Below are positions 42,511 to 51,517 of a stretch of DNA of 64,000 bases, one piece after another. The notes under the pieces are model-generated. The model did no database searches. It was given only the letters and a program-made list of their open reading frames with translations, and was not told the origin of the DNA. Origin of the DNA: CAVXEF01 sp963827315 (GTDB lineage: Bacteria > Planctomycetota > Phycisphaerae > Sedimentisphaerales > Anaerobacaceae). Position numbers and translations under genes: made by a program. The first letter of the stretch is position 1; each line of letters begins with the position of its first letter. The stretch is taken from the NCBI GenBank assembly GCA_963827315.1, contig CAWHAL010000001.1:671617-735616 (forward strand), read 5' to 3'.

Positions 42511-43689
42511 TTGGATTTCAAAAGTGAATGGAAAAAACTGGTTTTAATCATAGGTGTTTTTTTAGGAATATATTATTTGCCGATAGGGGTGCCGCGATTT
42601 GATAATGCGGTCAATGAATCACTTATTCTTATCAAATGGTACGCTAGGGAGCATGTTCTGCTTTGTCTTGTTCCAGCTTTCTTCATTGCCGGAGCGATAT
42701 CGGTTTTTGTAAGTCAGGCATCTGTAATGAAATATTTCGGCGCCAAGGCAAATAAGCTTCTTTCCTACAGCGTTGCTTCGGTATCCGGGACGATCTTGGC
42801 GGTTTGTTCATGCACGGTCTTACCTTTATTCTCTGGTATCTACAACAGGGGAGCCGGGCTTGGACCAGCTATCGCTTTCTTGTATTCAGGGCCTGCCATT
42901 AACGTCCTCGCTATAATTCTTACGGCTCGCATTCTGGGTTGGCAACTGGGGTTGGCAAGAGCAATAGGTGCAGTGGTGTTTAGCGTCATTATTGGTTTAT
43001 TGATGCATCTGATATTCTTAAAGGAAGAAAGAGCGCGTTATGCAAACGGCGATTTTAATAGAGGCGAAGTTAAAGAAAATCGGTCTTTGGGTCAAACTGT
43101 TCTTTACTTCGGATCGATGATTGCATTCCTCGTTTTTGCAAACTGGGGCAAACCTCTTGAAGGCGATCATGGTCTGTGGTCTTTAATTTATCAGTATAAA
43201 TGGTGGATCGCCGGGTTTTCTTTGCTTAGTTTGGCTATTATCTTGTTTAGGTGGTTTAAGAAAGATGAGCTAAAAGAATGGACTTCTGCAACGTGGGGCT
43301 TTGCTTTACAAATCTTGCCGTTATTGTTAGTAGGAGTGCTTGTTTCAGGATTCCTGCTAGGTCGTGTTGGCCATGAAGGCGTTATCCCTTCGCGTTATGT
43401 AACGGCACTTGTAGGTGGCAATTCCCTTTGGGCGAACTTTTTCTCATCAATAGTCGCAGCATTTATGTATTTTGCTACACTTACAGAGGTGCCAATCTTG
43501 CAAGGTCTGATGAATGCCGGTATGGGCAAAGGTCCTGCCTTGGCGTTACTTCTCGCAGGCCCGGCCCTGTCACTGCCAAGTATGCTCGTACTTCGAAGTA
43601 TTATGGGCACGCAGAAAACCGTGGTCTATGTATCGCTTGTGGTTGTGATGGCGACGATATCAGGAATGTTTTTCGGAGCATTCTTCTAA
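42511..43689 (+). CDS. ArsP-like organoarsenical/metal permease (DUF318)
   Basis: The 392-residue membrane protein starts at TTG 42511, 12 bp after arsR. It has about ten helices, the ASVSGTILAVCSCTVLPLF region with the Cys pair (CSC) of ArsP/DUF318 permeases, and GPAINVLAIILT. ArsP exports trivalent methyl- and aromatic arsenicals in some bacteria; other DUF318 members handle copper or zinc. The ars context favours arsenic. Confidence 0.83.
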   Translation: MDFKSEWKKLVLIIGVFLGIYYLPIGVPRFDNAVNESLILIKWYAREHVLLCLVPAFFIAGAISVFVSQASVMKYFGAKANKLLSYSVASVSGTILAVCSCTVLPLFSGIYNRGAGLGPAIAFLYSGPAINVLAIILTARILGWQLGLARAIGAVVFSVIIGLLMHLIFLKEERARYANGDFNRGEVKENRSLGQTVLYFGSMIAFLVFANWGKPLEGDHGLWSLIYQYKWWIAGFSLLSLAIILFRWFKKDELKEWTSATWGFALQILPLLLVGVLVSGFLLGRVGHEGVIPSRYVTALVGGNSLWANFFSSIVAAFMYFATLTEVPILQGLMNAGMGKGPALALLLAGPALSLPSMLVLRSIMGTQKTVVYVSLVVVMATISGMFFGAFF

Positions 43690-43727
43690 AAGCGTATAAT
43701 TAATGAAACAAAACACAGGAGATAGTC

Positions 43728-44408
43728 ATGAAAAAGATAAAGTTGGAAGTTTGCTCGCCGGGATGTAATTGCGGTAAACCTTCAGGGAGCAAAAAACTAA
43801 AAGCCTTAATATGCCTGATAGTGCTGCTGGCGATATGCGGCATTTTTGTTTACAAAGCAAAGAGTGCAAAACAGAGTACCCCGGCTATCACAGAAACCGC
43901 ATTTGCCGCGCCCATTGCAAGTCAGATAAACGGCCAGGAAACAGCGGTCCCGACTATCGACAAACTGAAACTTGCAGTCAAATCGGTCGAGGGCAGGAAA
44001 AAGGTAGGTGAGTTCATAGATTCACTTGCGTCACTGAACAAAGTAGCTATCAATCAGGACGCTGTATTTGTCTTTGTCCCTGCCAAGGGAAACGAAACAG
44101 TCAAGAAGGAAACCACAGATGCGATAGCATCTGCCGAGCAAAAATTAAAATCCAGCGGCATACGCATCGGCTTATATACCTTACAGTCCGGTTCACCGGA
44201 ATATGCCAATATTGCCGCTCAATTGACATTGCCGAGTATTCTGGTAATGAGCAAAGGTCGCGGCATAGGAGCTGTGTCTGGAGAGATAACAGAAACGAAA
44301 CTGCTGCAGGCCTATGTTGCATCCTCCCGCGCAGGTGGCTGCTGTCCTTCTGGTGGTGGTTCAGCTGGTTGTGGCCCTTCAGCCCCAGCCCCAGGCCCTA
44401 GGTTGTAA
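43728..44408 (+). CDS. Cys-rich membrane-anchored thioredoxin-like protein
   Basis: The 226-residue protein has an N-terminal Cys cluster (VCSPGCNCGKP), one membrane segment (about 27-42), a predicted thioredoxin-like body without a CxxC site, and a C-terminal GGCCPSGGGSAGCGPS tail. The Cys-rich tail suggests metal or arsenic binding at the outer face of the membrane. I do not know the family name. It lies between the permease and ccdA in the ars operon. Confidence 0.6.
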   Translation: MKKIKLEVCSPGCNCGKPSGSKKLKALICLIVLLAICGIFVYKAKSAKQSTPAITETAFAAPIASQINGQETAVPTIDKLKLAVKSVEGRKKVGEFIDSLASLNKVAINQDAVFVFVPAKGNETVKKETTDAIASAEQKLKSSGIRIGLYTLQSGSPEYANIAAQLTLPSILVMSKGRGIGAVSGEITETKLLQAYVASSRAGGCCPSGGGSAGCGPSAPAPGPRL

Positions 44409-44422
44409 ATAAAGATATTATA

Positions 44423-45118
44423 ATGCTCGAATATGTTACAAACACATTGCAGCAAGTGGCTTCAGAACCATTGGGGCTTGTTTTTGCCCTGATTCTTGGA
44501 GTGGTAAGTGCCGCCACCAGCGCCTGCTGCACATTACCTGCCTTGGGTATGCTTGTCGGGTATTCAGGAACCAGGGTAGAGGTCAGTCGCAAGGACGTTT
44601 TCCGTTCTGCGTTGCTCTTTACTCTGGGAACGGTCATCTCTCTAATGATTATTGGGGGAATCGCCGGTTTCGTCGGCCAGATTGCGCAGAACTCGCTGGG
44701 CCGATACTGGAAAATCTTTGCCGGGGTCGTGGCGGTACTCTTTGGACTGGCTACCCTTAAATTGCTGCCCTTCAAGCTCTCCCTTGGGAACTATGGAAAA
44801 GCCATACATAGTTCCGGCAAAATCGGGACCGTTCTGGCGGGAATTATCATGGGCGGCATTGTCGCAGTAAGTTCTCTTCCCTGCAATCCGGGGATATTTA
44901 TTGTTCTTGGCGCAGCAATTTTACAGGGTCACGTTATATGGGCAACACTTCTATTGGCGATGTTTGCCGTTGGTTTCAGTCTCCCATTAGGGGCTGTTTT
45001 ATTGGGTGTTTCACTGGGTAAGACGACGCTTGTTGCCAGGAATGCTGATATTGCGATTCGATGGTTTTCAGGGGTAATCCTGTTGATTGCGGGCTTCTAT
45101 TTTCTGGTAACATTTTGA
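44423..45118 (+). CDS. CcdA/DsbD-like thiol-disulfide membrane protein
   Basis: The 231-residue protein has six membrane helices with CcdA-type cysteines: SACCTLPALGML near residues 33-44 and SSLPCNPGIF near 152-161. CcdA passes electrons from cytoplasmic thioredoxin to periplasmic thiols. In ars operons of this type it may supply reductant to arsenic redox proteins. It starts 15 bp after the Cys-rich gene. Confidence 0.8.
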   Translation: MLEYVTNTLQQVASEPLGLVFALILGVVSAATSACCTLPALGMLVGYSGTRVEVSRKDVFRSALLFTLGTVISLMIIGGIAGFVGQIAQNSLGRYWKIFAGVVAVLFGLATLKLLPFKLSLGNYGKAIHSSGKIGTVLAGIIMGGIVAVSSLPCNPGIFIVLGAAILQGHVIWATLLLAMFAVGFSLPLGAVLLGVSLGKTTLVARNADIAIRWFSGVILLIAGFYFLVTF

Positions 45119-45165
45119 AAAACTTTAATTTTGATGATGAAACGACACTCGAAAGGATCTCAGAT

Positions 45166-46374
45166 ATGACAGTCAAAAAAGCAGAACAGGCTCAAACAAA
45201 AGAATTAAATGTCTTTGAAAAGTATCTGACTGTCTGGGTCCTGGTATGCATACTCGTCGGAATCGTCTTAGGTAAAGTCGCGCCGGGCTTTGCAAAATAT
45301 CTCGACGGGCTTGCAATATATGCCAGTGGTGCACCGGTAGTTTCCATACCAATAGCTGTTTGTCTTTTCTTTATGATGTACCCGATAATGGTCAAGATAG
45401 ATTTTGCCGAGGTGCTAAAGGCCGGCAAAAGCATAAAACCCGTCGGTCTTACCCTATTTGTCAACTGGGCGATAAAGCCGTTTACGATGTACGCAATAGC
45501 GTTATTATTTCTCGGCACACTTTTCTATAATTTCATAGGCCCGGATGCCGTTGACCATGTGAAGATGCCATTTGGTATGGATTTGCCCGTCGGTGCAGCT
45601 TACGGTGTCGGTAAAGTAATTGAAGCCAATGGCACAAAAGTCTTGGAAGTTCCTCTGTGGCGAAGCTATCTGGCCGGATGTATACTTCTGGGAATCGCAC
45701 CCTGTACAGCGATGGTACTTGTCTGGGGCTATCTGGCAAAAGGCAATGATGGCCATACATTGGTTATGGTAGCCATCAATTCGCTAAGCATGCTCTTTCT
45801 CTATGGGCCGCTCGGCGGTTTTCTGCTTGGTGTCGGCAGACTGCCTGTGCCCTGGCAGGCGCTTGTATTATCGATAGCAATATATGTTGCTTTGCCGCTC
45901 GCGGCAGGATTTATTTCCCGCAAATGGATTATCGCCCATAAAGGCCAAAAATGGTTTGAAGAAAAATTTCTTCACGTGCTGACGCCAATAACGATTGTCG
46001 CATTGCTGATAACTTTGGTGCTGCTGTTTTCCTTCAAGGGCGAGGTTATCATTTCTAATCCGCTGACCATTCTTTGGATTGCAATACCATTGTTTATTCA
46101 GACCAATCTTATCTTCTGGATTGGTTATGGGTTGTCGAAGCCTTTGAAACTTACATATCAGGATGCGGCACCGTCGGCTATGATTGGCGCATCCAATCAC
46201 TTTGAGGTCGCTATCGCCACTGCCACGATGTTGTTTGGTTTATCATCTGGAGCCGCTTTAGCAACGGTTGTAGGCGTTCTTATTGAAGTCCCCGTGATGC
46301 TTATGCTGGTAAAGATATGTTTAAAAACCCGAAACTGGTTCGTCATACCTGCCGTTGAAACAGCTAAAGCTTAG
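45166..46374 (+). CDS. acr3: ACR3-type arsenite efflux permease
   Basis: The frame opens at 45061, but the likely start is ATG 45166 (MTVKKAEQAQTKELNVFEKY). The protein (402 residues) has the BASS/ACR3 fold with ten helices: PIAVCLFFMMYPIMVKIDF, the GIAPCTAMVLVWGYLAKGN metal-binding segment with the conserved Cys, and SAMIGASNHFEVAIATA. It extrudes arsenite using the proton gradient. A predicted 47-bp gap follows ccdA. Confidence 0.92.
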   Translation: MTVKKAEQAQTKELNVFEKYLTVWVLVCILVGIVLGKVAPGFAKYLDGLAIYASGAPVVSIPIAVCLFFMMYPIMVKIDFAEVLKAGKSIKPVGLTLFVNWAIKPFTMYAIALLFLGTLFYNFIGPDAVDHVKMPFGMDLPVGAAYGVGKVIEANGTKVLEVPLWRSYLAGCILLGIAPCTAMVLVWGYLAKGNDGHTLVMVAINSLSMLFLYGPLGGFLLGVGRLPVPWQALVLSIAIYVALPLAAGFISRKWIIAHKGQKWFEEKFLHVLTPITIVALLITLVLLFSFKGEVIISNPLTILWIAIPLFIQTNLIFWIGYGLSKPLKLTYQDAAPSAMIGASNHFEVAIATATMLFGLSSGAALATVVGVLIEVPVMLMLVKICLKTRNWFVIPAVETAKA

Positions 46375-46393
46375 TCAAAAAATAAGGTAAAAA

Positions 46394-46627
46394 ATGAAGA
46401 AAATTCAAATCCTTGGCACTGGTTGTCCAAAGTGTAAGAAACTAACCGAAAATGCAGACGCTGCAGCAAAAGATTTGGGTATTGAATACGAAATAGTAAA
46501 AGTTACCGACATCAACGAGATTATAAAATTCGGTATAATGATGACACCGGCTCTTGCCATAGACGGCCAGGTAAAAGTCGTTGGCAAGGTTCCCTCGCCC
46601 GAACAAATCAAACAATTACTGATGTAA
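46394..46627 (+). CDS. Small thioredoxin-like redox protein (ArsE-like position)
   Basis: The 77-residue protein has a CPKC active site in GTGCPKCKKL and the cis-Pro loop MMTPALAID. This redox-active-disulfide family is common next to ACR3 and ArsG permeases. The arsE gene of arsEFG operons in Shewanella encodes a related small protein, but the name is not certain here. Confidence 0.8.
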   Translation: MKKIQILGTGCPKCKKLTENADAAAKDLGIEYEIVKVTDINEIIKFGIMMTPALAIDGQVKVVGKVPSPEQIKQLLM

Positions 46628-46642
46628 TCGGGAGATCAACAA

Positions 46643-47155
46643 ATGAATGGTAAGAAAATCATTACGGCAGTGTTGCTGATATTCGTTGTCGGCAGTTTGG
46701 GCTATATGATTGCCCGCGAGAATAAAGCTGGCTCTGCGCCGGTTCAGAACGCCCCACCGCCTCCATCACAACCACAAGCCGTCCCCTTATCCGACACCGG
46801 ACAAGCCGAACCAAATCAACAACTCATCGTTTACTACTTTCACGGCGATATTCGCTGCCCCACCTGTCATAAACTCGAAGAGTACGCCAAAGAAGCACTC
46901 GATGCGTATTTTGCCGATGACCTTGCGGCTGGAAAAATACAATGGAAGCCGACCAACATTGATAGACCCGGCAATGAACACTTTGTCAAGGACTATCAAC
47001 TGGTAACTAAATCGGTTGTTCTCTCTGACGTTGTAAACGGCAAAGAGGTTGCCTGGAAAAACCTTGACCAGATATGGCAAAAGGTACAGGACAAGGACGG
47101 TTATCTTGAATATATTCGCGACAGTATCACTAAGTTTCTCAAGGATGAGCAGTGA
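46643..47155 (+). CDS. arsF: ArsF-like membrane-anchored thioredoxin-fold protein
   Basis: The 170-residue protein has one N-terminal membrane segment, a Pro-rich linker (37-47) and a thioredoxin-like domain starting IVYYFHGDIRCPTCHKLEEY with the CPTC motif. This matches the ArsF family of arsEFG operons, linked to reduction of nitro-aromatic arsenicals. Its stop overlaps the arsG start (ATGA, 4 bp), so the two are translationally coupled. Confidence 0.8.
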   Translation: MNGKKIITAVLLIFVVGSLGYMIARENKAGSAPVQNAPPPPSQPQAVPLSDTGQAEPNQQLIVYYFHGDIRCPTCHKLEEYAKEALDAYFADDLAAGKIQWKPTNIDRPGNEHFVKDYQLVTKSVVLSDVVNGKEVAWKNLDQIWQKVQDKDGYLEYIRDSITKFLKDEQ

Positions 47156-47844
47156 TGAGCGAGTTGATTATTGGCTTAGGCGGGGCGCTTTGGCTGGGCA
47201 TTCTGACATCCATCAGCCCCTGCCCGCTGGCGACTAATATCGCTGCCATATCCTTCATAGGCCGAAAAATCAACCGGCCGGGTTATGCTCTATGTACTGG
47301 GGTACTTTACACTATTGGCAGAACCATCACCTACGTTGTCCTCGGTGCATTATTGACAGCAAGCCTGCTGTCGATGCCAGTTGTATCTTACTGGCTGCAA
47401 AAATATATGAATCGACTGCTCGGGCCGGTTCTGATTATCGTGTCAATGATGCTGCTCGATATGTTCCAGTTCAGCACGAAAGGAAGCAATCTCGGCCAGT
47501 GGTGTCAACGGCGGGCAGAGAAGTTCGGCCTTATCGGAACGCTGTTCTTGGGAATGGTCTTCGCCCTATCTTTTTGTCCGGTTTCAGCAGCATTATTCTT
47601 TGGAAGCCTCGTACCGCTATCGATTAAATATTCCTCCGCAATCCTGCTGCCGCTTATTTACGGCATCGGCACAGCACTTCCGGTATTCGCATTCGGGGTT
47701 CTGATTGCAACAGGCGCGGGTTCGCTGGCCAAAGCTTTTCACAGAGTCAGCCAGTTTGAGCTATGGATGCGCCGTGTAACCGGCTTTATTTTTATGTTGA
47801 TTGGCATTTACTACTGCCTCAGATACACTCTCGGTGTTTTTTGA
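47152..47844 (+). CDS. arsG: ArsG-family aromatic arsenical efflux permease
   Basis: The 230-residue membrane protein (six helices) has the DsbD/CcdA-like cysteines TSISPCPLATNIAA and ALSFCPVSAALFF. This matches ArsG, which together with ArsE and ArsF gives resistance to organoarsenicals such as roxarsone and nitarsone (literature on Shewanella arsEFG). It closes the operon; rlmN is convergent 14 bp away. Confidence 0.82.
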   Translation: MMSELIIGLGGALWLGILTSISPCPLATNIAAISFIGRKINRPGYALCTGVLYTIGRTITYVVLGALLTASLLSMPVVSYWLQKYMNRLLGPVLIIVSMMLLDMFQFSTKGSNLGQWCQRRAEKFGLIGTLFLGMVFALSFCPVSAALFFGSLVPLSIKYSSAILLPLIYGIGTALPVFAFGVLIATGAGSLAKAFHRVSQFELWMRRVTGFIFMLIGIYYCLRYTLGVF

Positions 47845-47858
47845 GAATTACACCGGCG

Positions 47859-48884
47859 TTATTTCAAGTCTGCACCGAGCTGGCCGCACGCCGCTTTAAT
47901 TTTTCGGCCCATTTTGAAACGAATCGACGTCTCAAGGCCAGCCTTTTCAAGAATACCCGCAAACCGTTTGACCGTCGCAGAGCTGCTCGCTGTTAACTTA
48001 CAGCCCGGATGAGGGTTATACTCAATGAGGTTAACGTTGCACATCAGCCCTTTCAATAACTTAGTCAGCGCATACGCATCAGAGATACTGTCGTTCAAGC
48101 CTTTTATAAGAACATACTCGAACGTTACGCGCATTTTGGTCTTCGTCTGGTAGAGTTTGACAGCCTGCAGCACCTTCGATATGGGATATTTAACATTTAT
48201 TGGCATAAGTTTAGCACGTATGGAATCCGAGGAAGCATTCAAAGAAATCGCCAGACGCGGATGGATACTTTCATTTGCCAGCCTGCGTATGCCGTCAGCG
48301 TTCCCACAGGTGCTTATAGTCTGGCGGCGGATACCTATGTTTTTACCATCAGGGGAATTCAAAATTCGGACGGCTTTCAACACCGCGTCATAATTACTCA
48401 ACGGCTCACCCATTCCCATATAGACTATATTCGTAACCTTGCCGCCGATGTCTTTGGCAACGGTGTTTAGCTGGTCAACAACTTCAGCGGCAGTTAGATT
48501 ACGTTTGAACTTTACTTTGGCGGTGGCGCAGAACAGGCAATTCATTAAACAGCCGACCTGTGTTGAGGCACAAACGGTATGTCTTGTCCTGCCGGGCAGA
48601 AACACCGTCTCGATACGATTGCCATCATGCAGCTCAAACAGATATTTGGTAGTACCATCGGAAGCAATGAGCTTGTCGATAATCTTAAGCTGCGATATGA
48701 AATAGCCATTAGTTACCAGCTTACTGCGAAAGGTTTTGCTCAGCGGCGTGATTTTATTTGTATCGCTAATCATCAGCGAATGAATGAAACTAAAAATATA
48801 CTTGGCTAAGTATTTTTGTCCCCCGAGACCAATCACAATCTCCTCAAGCTCAGCCAGAGTCTTATCTTTAAGGTCTTTGGTCAT
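47859..48884 (-). CDS. rlmN: RlmN-type 23S rRNA/tRNA adenine-C2 methyltransferase
   Basis: The 341-residue radical SAM enzyme has the cluster motif CLMNCLFC, the catalytic Cys in the C-terminal segment, and MGMGEPLSNYDAVLKA. It methylates C2 of A2503 in 23S rRNA and A37 in some tRNAs. The rlmN call rather than Cfr rests on overall length and core resemblance. It is convergent with arsG. Confidence 0.9.
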   Translation of the reverse strand: MTKDLKDKTLAELEEIVIGLGGQKYLAKYIFSFIHSLMISDTNKITPLSKTFRSKLVTNGYFISQLKIIDKLIASDGTTKYLFELHDGNRIETVFLPGRTRHTVCASTQVGCLMNCLFCATAKVKFKRNLTAAEVVDQLNTVAKDIGGKVTNIVYMGMGEPLSNYDAVLKAVRILNSPDGKNIGIRRQTISTCGNADGIRRLANESIHPRLAISLNASSDSIRAKLMPINVKYPISKVLQAVKLYQTKTKMRVTFEYVLIKGLNDSISDAYALTKLLKGLMCNVNLIEYNPHPGCKLTASSSATVKRFAGILEKAGLETSIRFKMGRKIKAACGQLGADLK

Positions 48885-48943
48885 AAATTTGGTGAATGGT
48901 AACTGGTAAATGGCAACTAATTACCATTTAACCAATTACCAAA

Positions 48944-49435
48944 CTATATTCGCTTAACATAAACAATCTTGTCATCCCCTACCGCGTAGAAATCTTTAAT
49001 GCAGGCTTCTCTGCTATAACCAAGTTTTTCGTAGAATTGGCGAGTTGGGAGATAACGTGGGCTTCCCGAAGTATCCACTACAATCAGTCGGCCATTACAA
49101 TCCTTAATACACGTCGTTGCATACTGAACCAAAGACGTTCCAACACCGGAGTTCTGACTTTCCGGGTCCACTACCAGCCAGTAGATGTCAAAAGTACCTG
49201 CTGCACAAGGAGTTGGACCAAAGCATATCCATCCAATTGTCTTGTGTGCATCCCCGGCAACGAAAGACCGGTAATCCCCATCGGGACCACATGCGAGTGC
49301 ATCGTCAAATACCTCCTCCGCCACCTTGAGTTCTTCCGGCCTGAAAAATTTCGTCCCCCGTAGCATAGTCATAACCGACACTTTATCCTCTGCCTGAGCT
49401 CGACGTATTCCTGCGGTAAATGGTTTACTGCACAT
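48944..49435 (-). CDS. GNAT-family N-acetyltransferase
   Basis: The likely start is ATG 49435 (MCSKPFTAGIRRAQAEDKVS); the frame is open to 49492. The GNAT fold shows AAGTFDIYWLVVDPESQNSG with the acetyl-CoA loop QNSGVGTSLV and the C-terminal FYEKLGYSREA. The substrate is unknown. It ends a tight four-gene cassette with two ATP-grasp ligases and a KamA-type aminomutase; in such a setting it may acetylate a beta-amino acid or its product, as AblB does for beta-lysine. Confidence 0.75.
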   Translation of the reverse strand: MCSKPFTAGIRRAQAEDKVSVMTMLRGTKFFRPEELKVAEEVFDDALACGPDGDYRSFVAGDAHKTIGWICFGPTPCAAGTFDIYWLVVDPESQNSGVGTSLVQYATTCIKDCNGRLIVVDTSGSPRYLPTRQFYEKLGYSREACIKDFYAVGDDKIVYVKRI

Positions 49436-49454
49436 ACTTATTTCCCGTATGTGG

Positions 49455-50504
49455 TCAAAATAAATTTTTACAAGAACTTCGCATTGATGCATTATCCAGC
49501 AATATTTCTATGAACCGTTCATAACTTATTCCCGCTGCAGTAAGAGAAGCCGCAAATTCGGTATCCGGAGAAATGTCAGGATTCGGATTAACTTCGAGCA
49601 CAAAAATCTGCTCGTTATCATCCATACGAAAATCAATACGTGCATAATCCTGACAGCCCGTGGCATTCCAGGCAGCCAACGCATATTGCCTTACCAATTC
49701 AGCCGCCTTTTTAGATAACTTGGCAGGAATAATCTGCGGAGTATTATTGTAGGCAAAGGAATCAACCTCCCACTTGGCGGAATAATCCACAATCCGCGGT
49801 CTATCCTTATCAAAAGCACTAAAATCAATTTCAGCAATGGGCAGGACTTTAACTTTACCATTTTGTTGAAGTAAAGAAACTTCTAACTCACGGCAAGGTA
49901 TGAACTGCTCGACAAGAGCTGGTTGATTAAAATTCTCGTGAATTCGTTTAATCGCTTTGGACAACGCTTTGCTCGGGAAATCAACAATTGAATCTGTATC
50001 GACTCCCTCGCTTGCATCGGAAAAAACAGGTTTTACCACGTATTTGCCGCGAGGCAAATACTTCAGAGAAATTCCCTGCTCGACTGGCACGATTGCACCA
50101 TCCGGAGTCGGAACATTAGCTGCTTTAAGAACCGCCTTTGTCTGCCATTTGTTCTGAGCCAGCAGCAAAGCCGGAGTATCGTTTCCCGTACAACTCCAGC
50201 CATGCGCCCGACAAATCGCAGGAACATAACAAGCATGCAAAATACTGCTCGGCAGCTCTTCAACCAGATTAAAAATGATGCCCCGATTGTTACGGATGAG
50301 AATATCAGGCAACTGCTCAAGTGTTCTAATAACTTTGACCTGGTAGCCTATCCCCAATGTTTCAAGTGCATCAGTAACCGTGGCAACCTCTCCGATAAGG
50401 GCAGCGTTGCTTTCTCTGAATATAACTTTGCCCTCGGTTGCAATTTCTCCGTCCACAGTGTTATGGATTACCAGGATATCGCCTGTCATGCAGTCGTTGT
50501 CCAT
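49455..50504 (-). CDS. ATP-grasp ligase, D-Ala-D-Ala ligase family (1)
   Basis: The 349-residue protein has ATP-grasp features: PRGKYVVKPVFSDASEGVD (ATP-binding Lys and glycine-rich loop), ALVEQFIPCRELEVSLL and the metal-binding ARIDFRMDDNEQIFVLEVNP. It resembles D-Ala-D-Ala ligases but is not the housekeeping Ddl, because the N-terminal domain is divergent. It likely joins two amino acids through an acyl phosphate. The start at 50504 overlaps the next gene upstream by 44 bp. A second in-frame ATG is at 50489. Confidence 0.8.
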   Translation of the reverse strand: MDNDCMTGDILVIHNTVDGEIATEGKVIFRESNAALIGEVATVTDALETLGIGYQVKVIRTLEQLPDILIRNNRGIIFNLVEELPSSILHACYVPAICRAHGWSCTGNDTPALLLAQNKWQTKAVLKAANVPTPDGAIVPVEQGISLKYLPRGKYVVKPVFSDASEGVDTDSIVDFPSKALSKAIKRIHENFNQPALVEQFIPCRELEVSLLQQNGKVKVLPIAEIDFSAFDKDRPRIVDYSAKWEVDSFAYNNTPQIIPAKLSKKAAELVRQYALAAWNATGCQDYARIDFRMDDNEQIFVLEVNPNPDISPDTEFAASLTAAGISYERFIEILLDNASMRSSCKNLF

Positions 50505-51483
50505 TCATTTCAAGCCTTTTAAGGGCACTATTAATTATTGTGCCGATTAATTCTTCATAACTCATCCCTTCCTGGGTCGCAATCATTGGCAGGTCAGAAT
50601 GAGTCGGATGAAGACCGGGTAAGGGGTTCACTTCTAAAAAATAAGGTACTCCTTTTCCATCACAGCGAATATCAACACGTGCCGCATCCCTGCACTGCAA
50701 CACTCGGTAAGATTTAAGAGCAAGCTGCCCAAGTTGTTCATACAGCGGTCCGCTGCGATATGGTAAATAGTTTACCAGTTGTTCACATTGTTCTTTTGCA
50801 ACGTACGAATATATAGTATCTTTTGGCCTGGATGGTATCTCTATCTCCATAATCCCCAGCACATAAGCGTCATTTGCGCTGCCCAAAACCCCTACGGTAA
50901 ACTCACGCCCAGGCAGAAACTCTTCGACCAAAACAGGCTGGGCAAAACGCTTCAGCAGGTATTCGCAGATATTTTTTAGCTGGTCGTAAGATTCCACCCG
51001 GCTGTTATGGTCTATACCTTTGCCGGTTCCTTCAGCTATGGGTTTTGCAAAAAGAGGATACTTCAGGGTAACATCGCAAATATCTTCCTGCGACTCTATT
51101 ATTCTAAATTCAGGTGTGGGTAACCCCGAATCCCTTACAATGCGTTTGGCGAAGCTTTTGTCCAGCGTTATTGCGCAAACAAGGGGGTCTGAAAACGTAT
51201 AGCCAACTTGATATGCCTCAAGCATCGCTGGTACATGCGATTCCCGGCAACGGCCTGACAAACCTTCTGCAATATTGAAAACCAAATCCCATCTGTCTCC
51301 TGCTGAAAGGCGGGAACACAAAGACTGCGCATTGCCAATCCTATCAGTCTCATATCCCAGGCGTCTGATGGCCTCGTCTATAGCTGAAATTGTTTCTTCT
51401 GAATCAAATTCGGCTATATCCTCTTCATCATAGCCCAGATTCCTGTAATCAACTCTCAAATCATACGCCAATCCAATAATCAT
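50461..51483 (-). CDS. ATP-grasp ligase, D-Ala-D-Ala ligase family (2)
   Basis: The frame opens at 51603 but ATG 51483 is preceded by GAGGG at 7 nt and starts MIIGLAYDLRVDYRNLGYD. The 340-residue protein has the ATP-grasp core YPLFAKPIAEGTGKGIDHN, PVLVEEFLPGREFTVGVL and AARVDIRCDGKGVPYFLEVN. The two ATP-grasp genes in this cassette are clearly different from each other, suggesting that two peptide or amide bonds are made. The long upstream frame overlaps the aminomutase gene by 86 bp, but with this start the genes are separate. Confidence 0.8.
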   Translation of the reverse strand: MIIGLAYDLRVDYRNLGYDEEDIAEFDSEETISAIDEAIRRLGYETDRIGNAQSLCSRLSAGDRWDLVFNIAEGLSGRCRESHVPAMLEAYQVGYTFSDPLVCAITLDKSFAKRIVRDSGLPTPEFRIIESQEDICDVTLKYPLFAKPIAEGTGKGIDHNSRVESYDQLKNICEYLLKRFAQPVLVEEFLPGREFTVGVLGSANDAYVLGIMEIEIPSRPKDTIYSYVAKEQCEQLVNYLPYRSGPLYEQLGQLALKSYRVLQCRDAARVDIRCDGKGVPYFLEVNPLPGLHPTHSDLPMIATQEGMSYEELIGTIINSALKRLEMNGQRLHDRRYPGNP

Positions 51484-51517
51484 TACACATCCCTCATCCG
51501 TCCCCATCAGAGATGAA

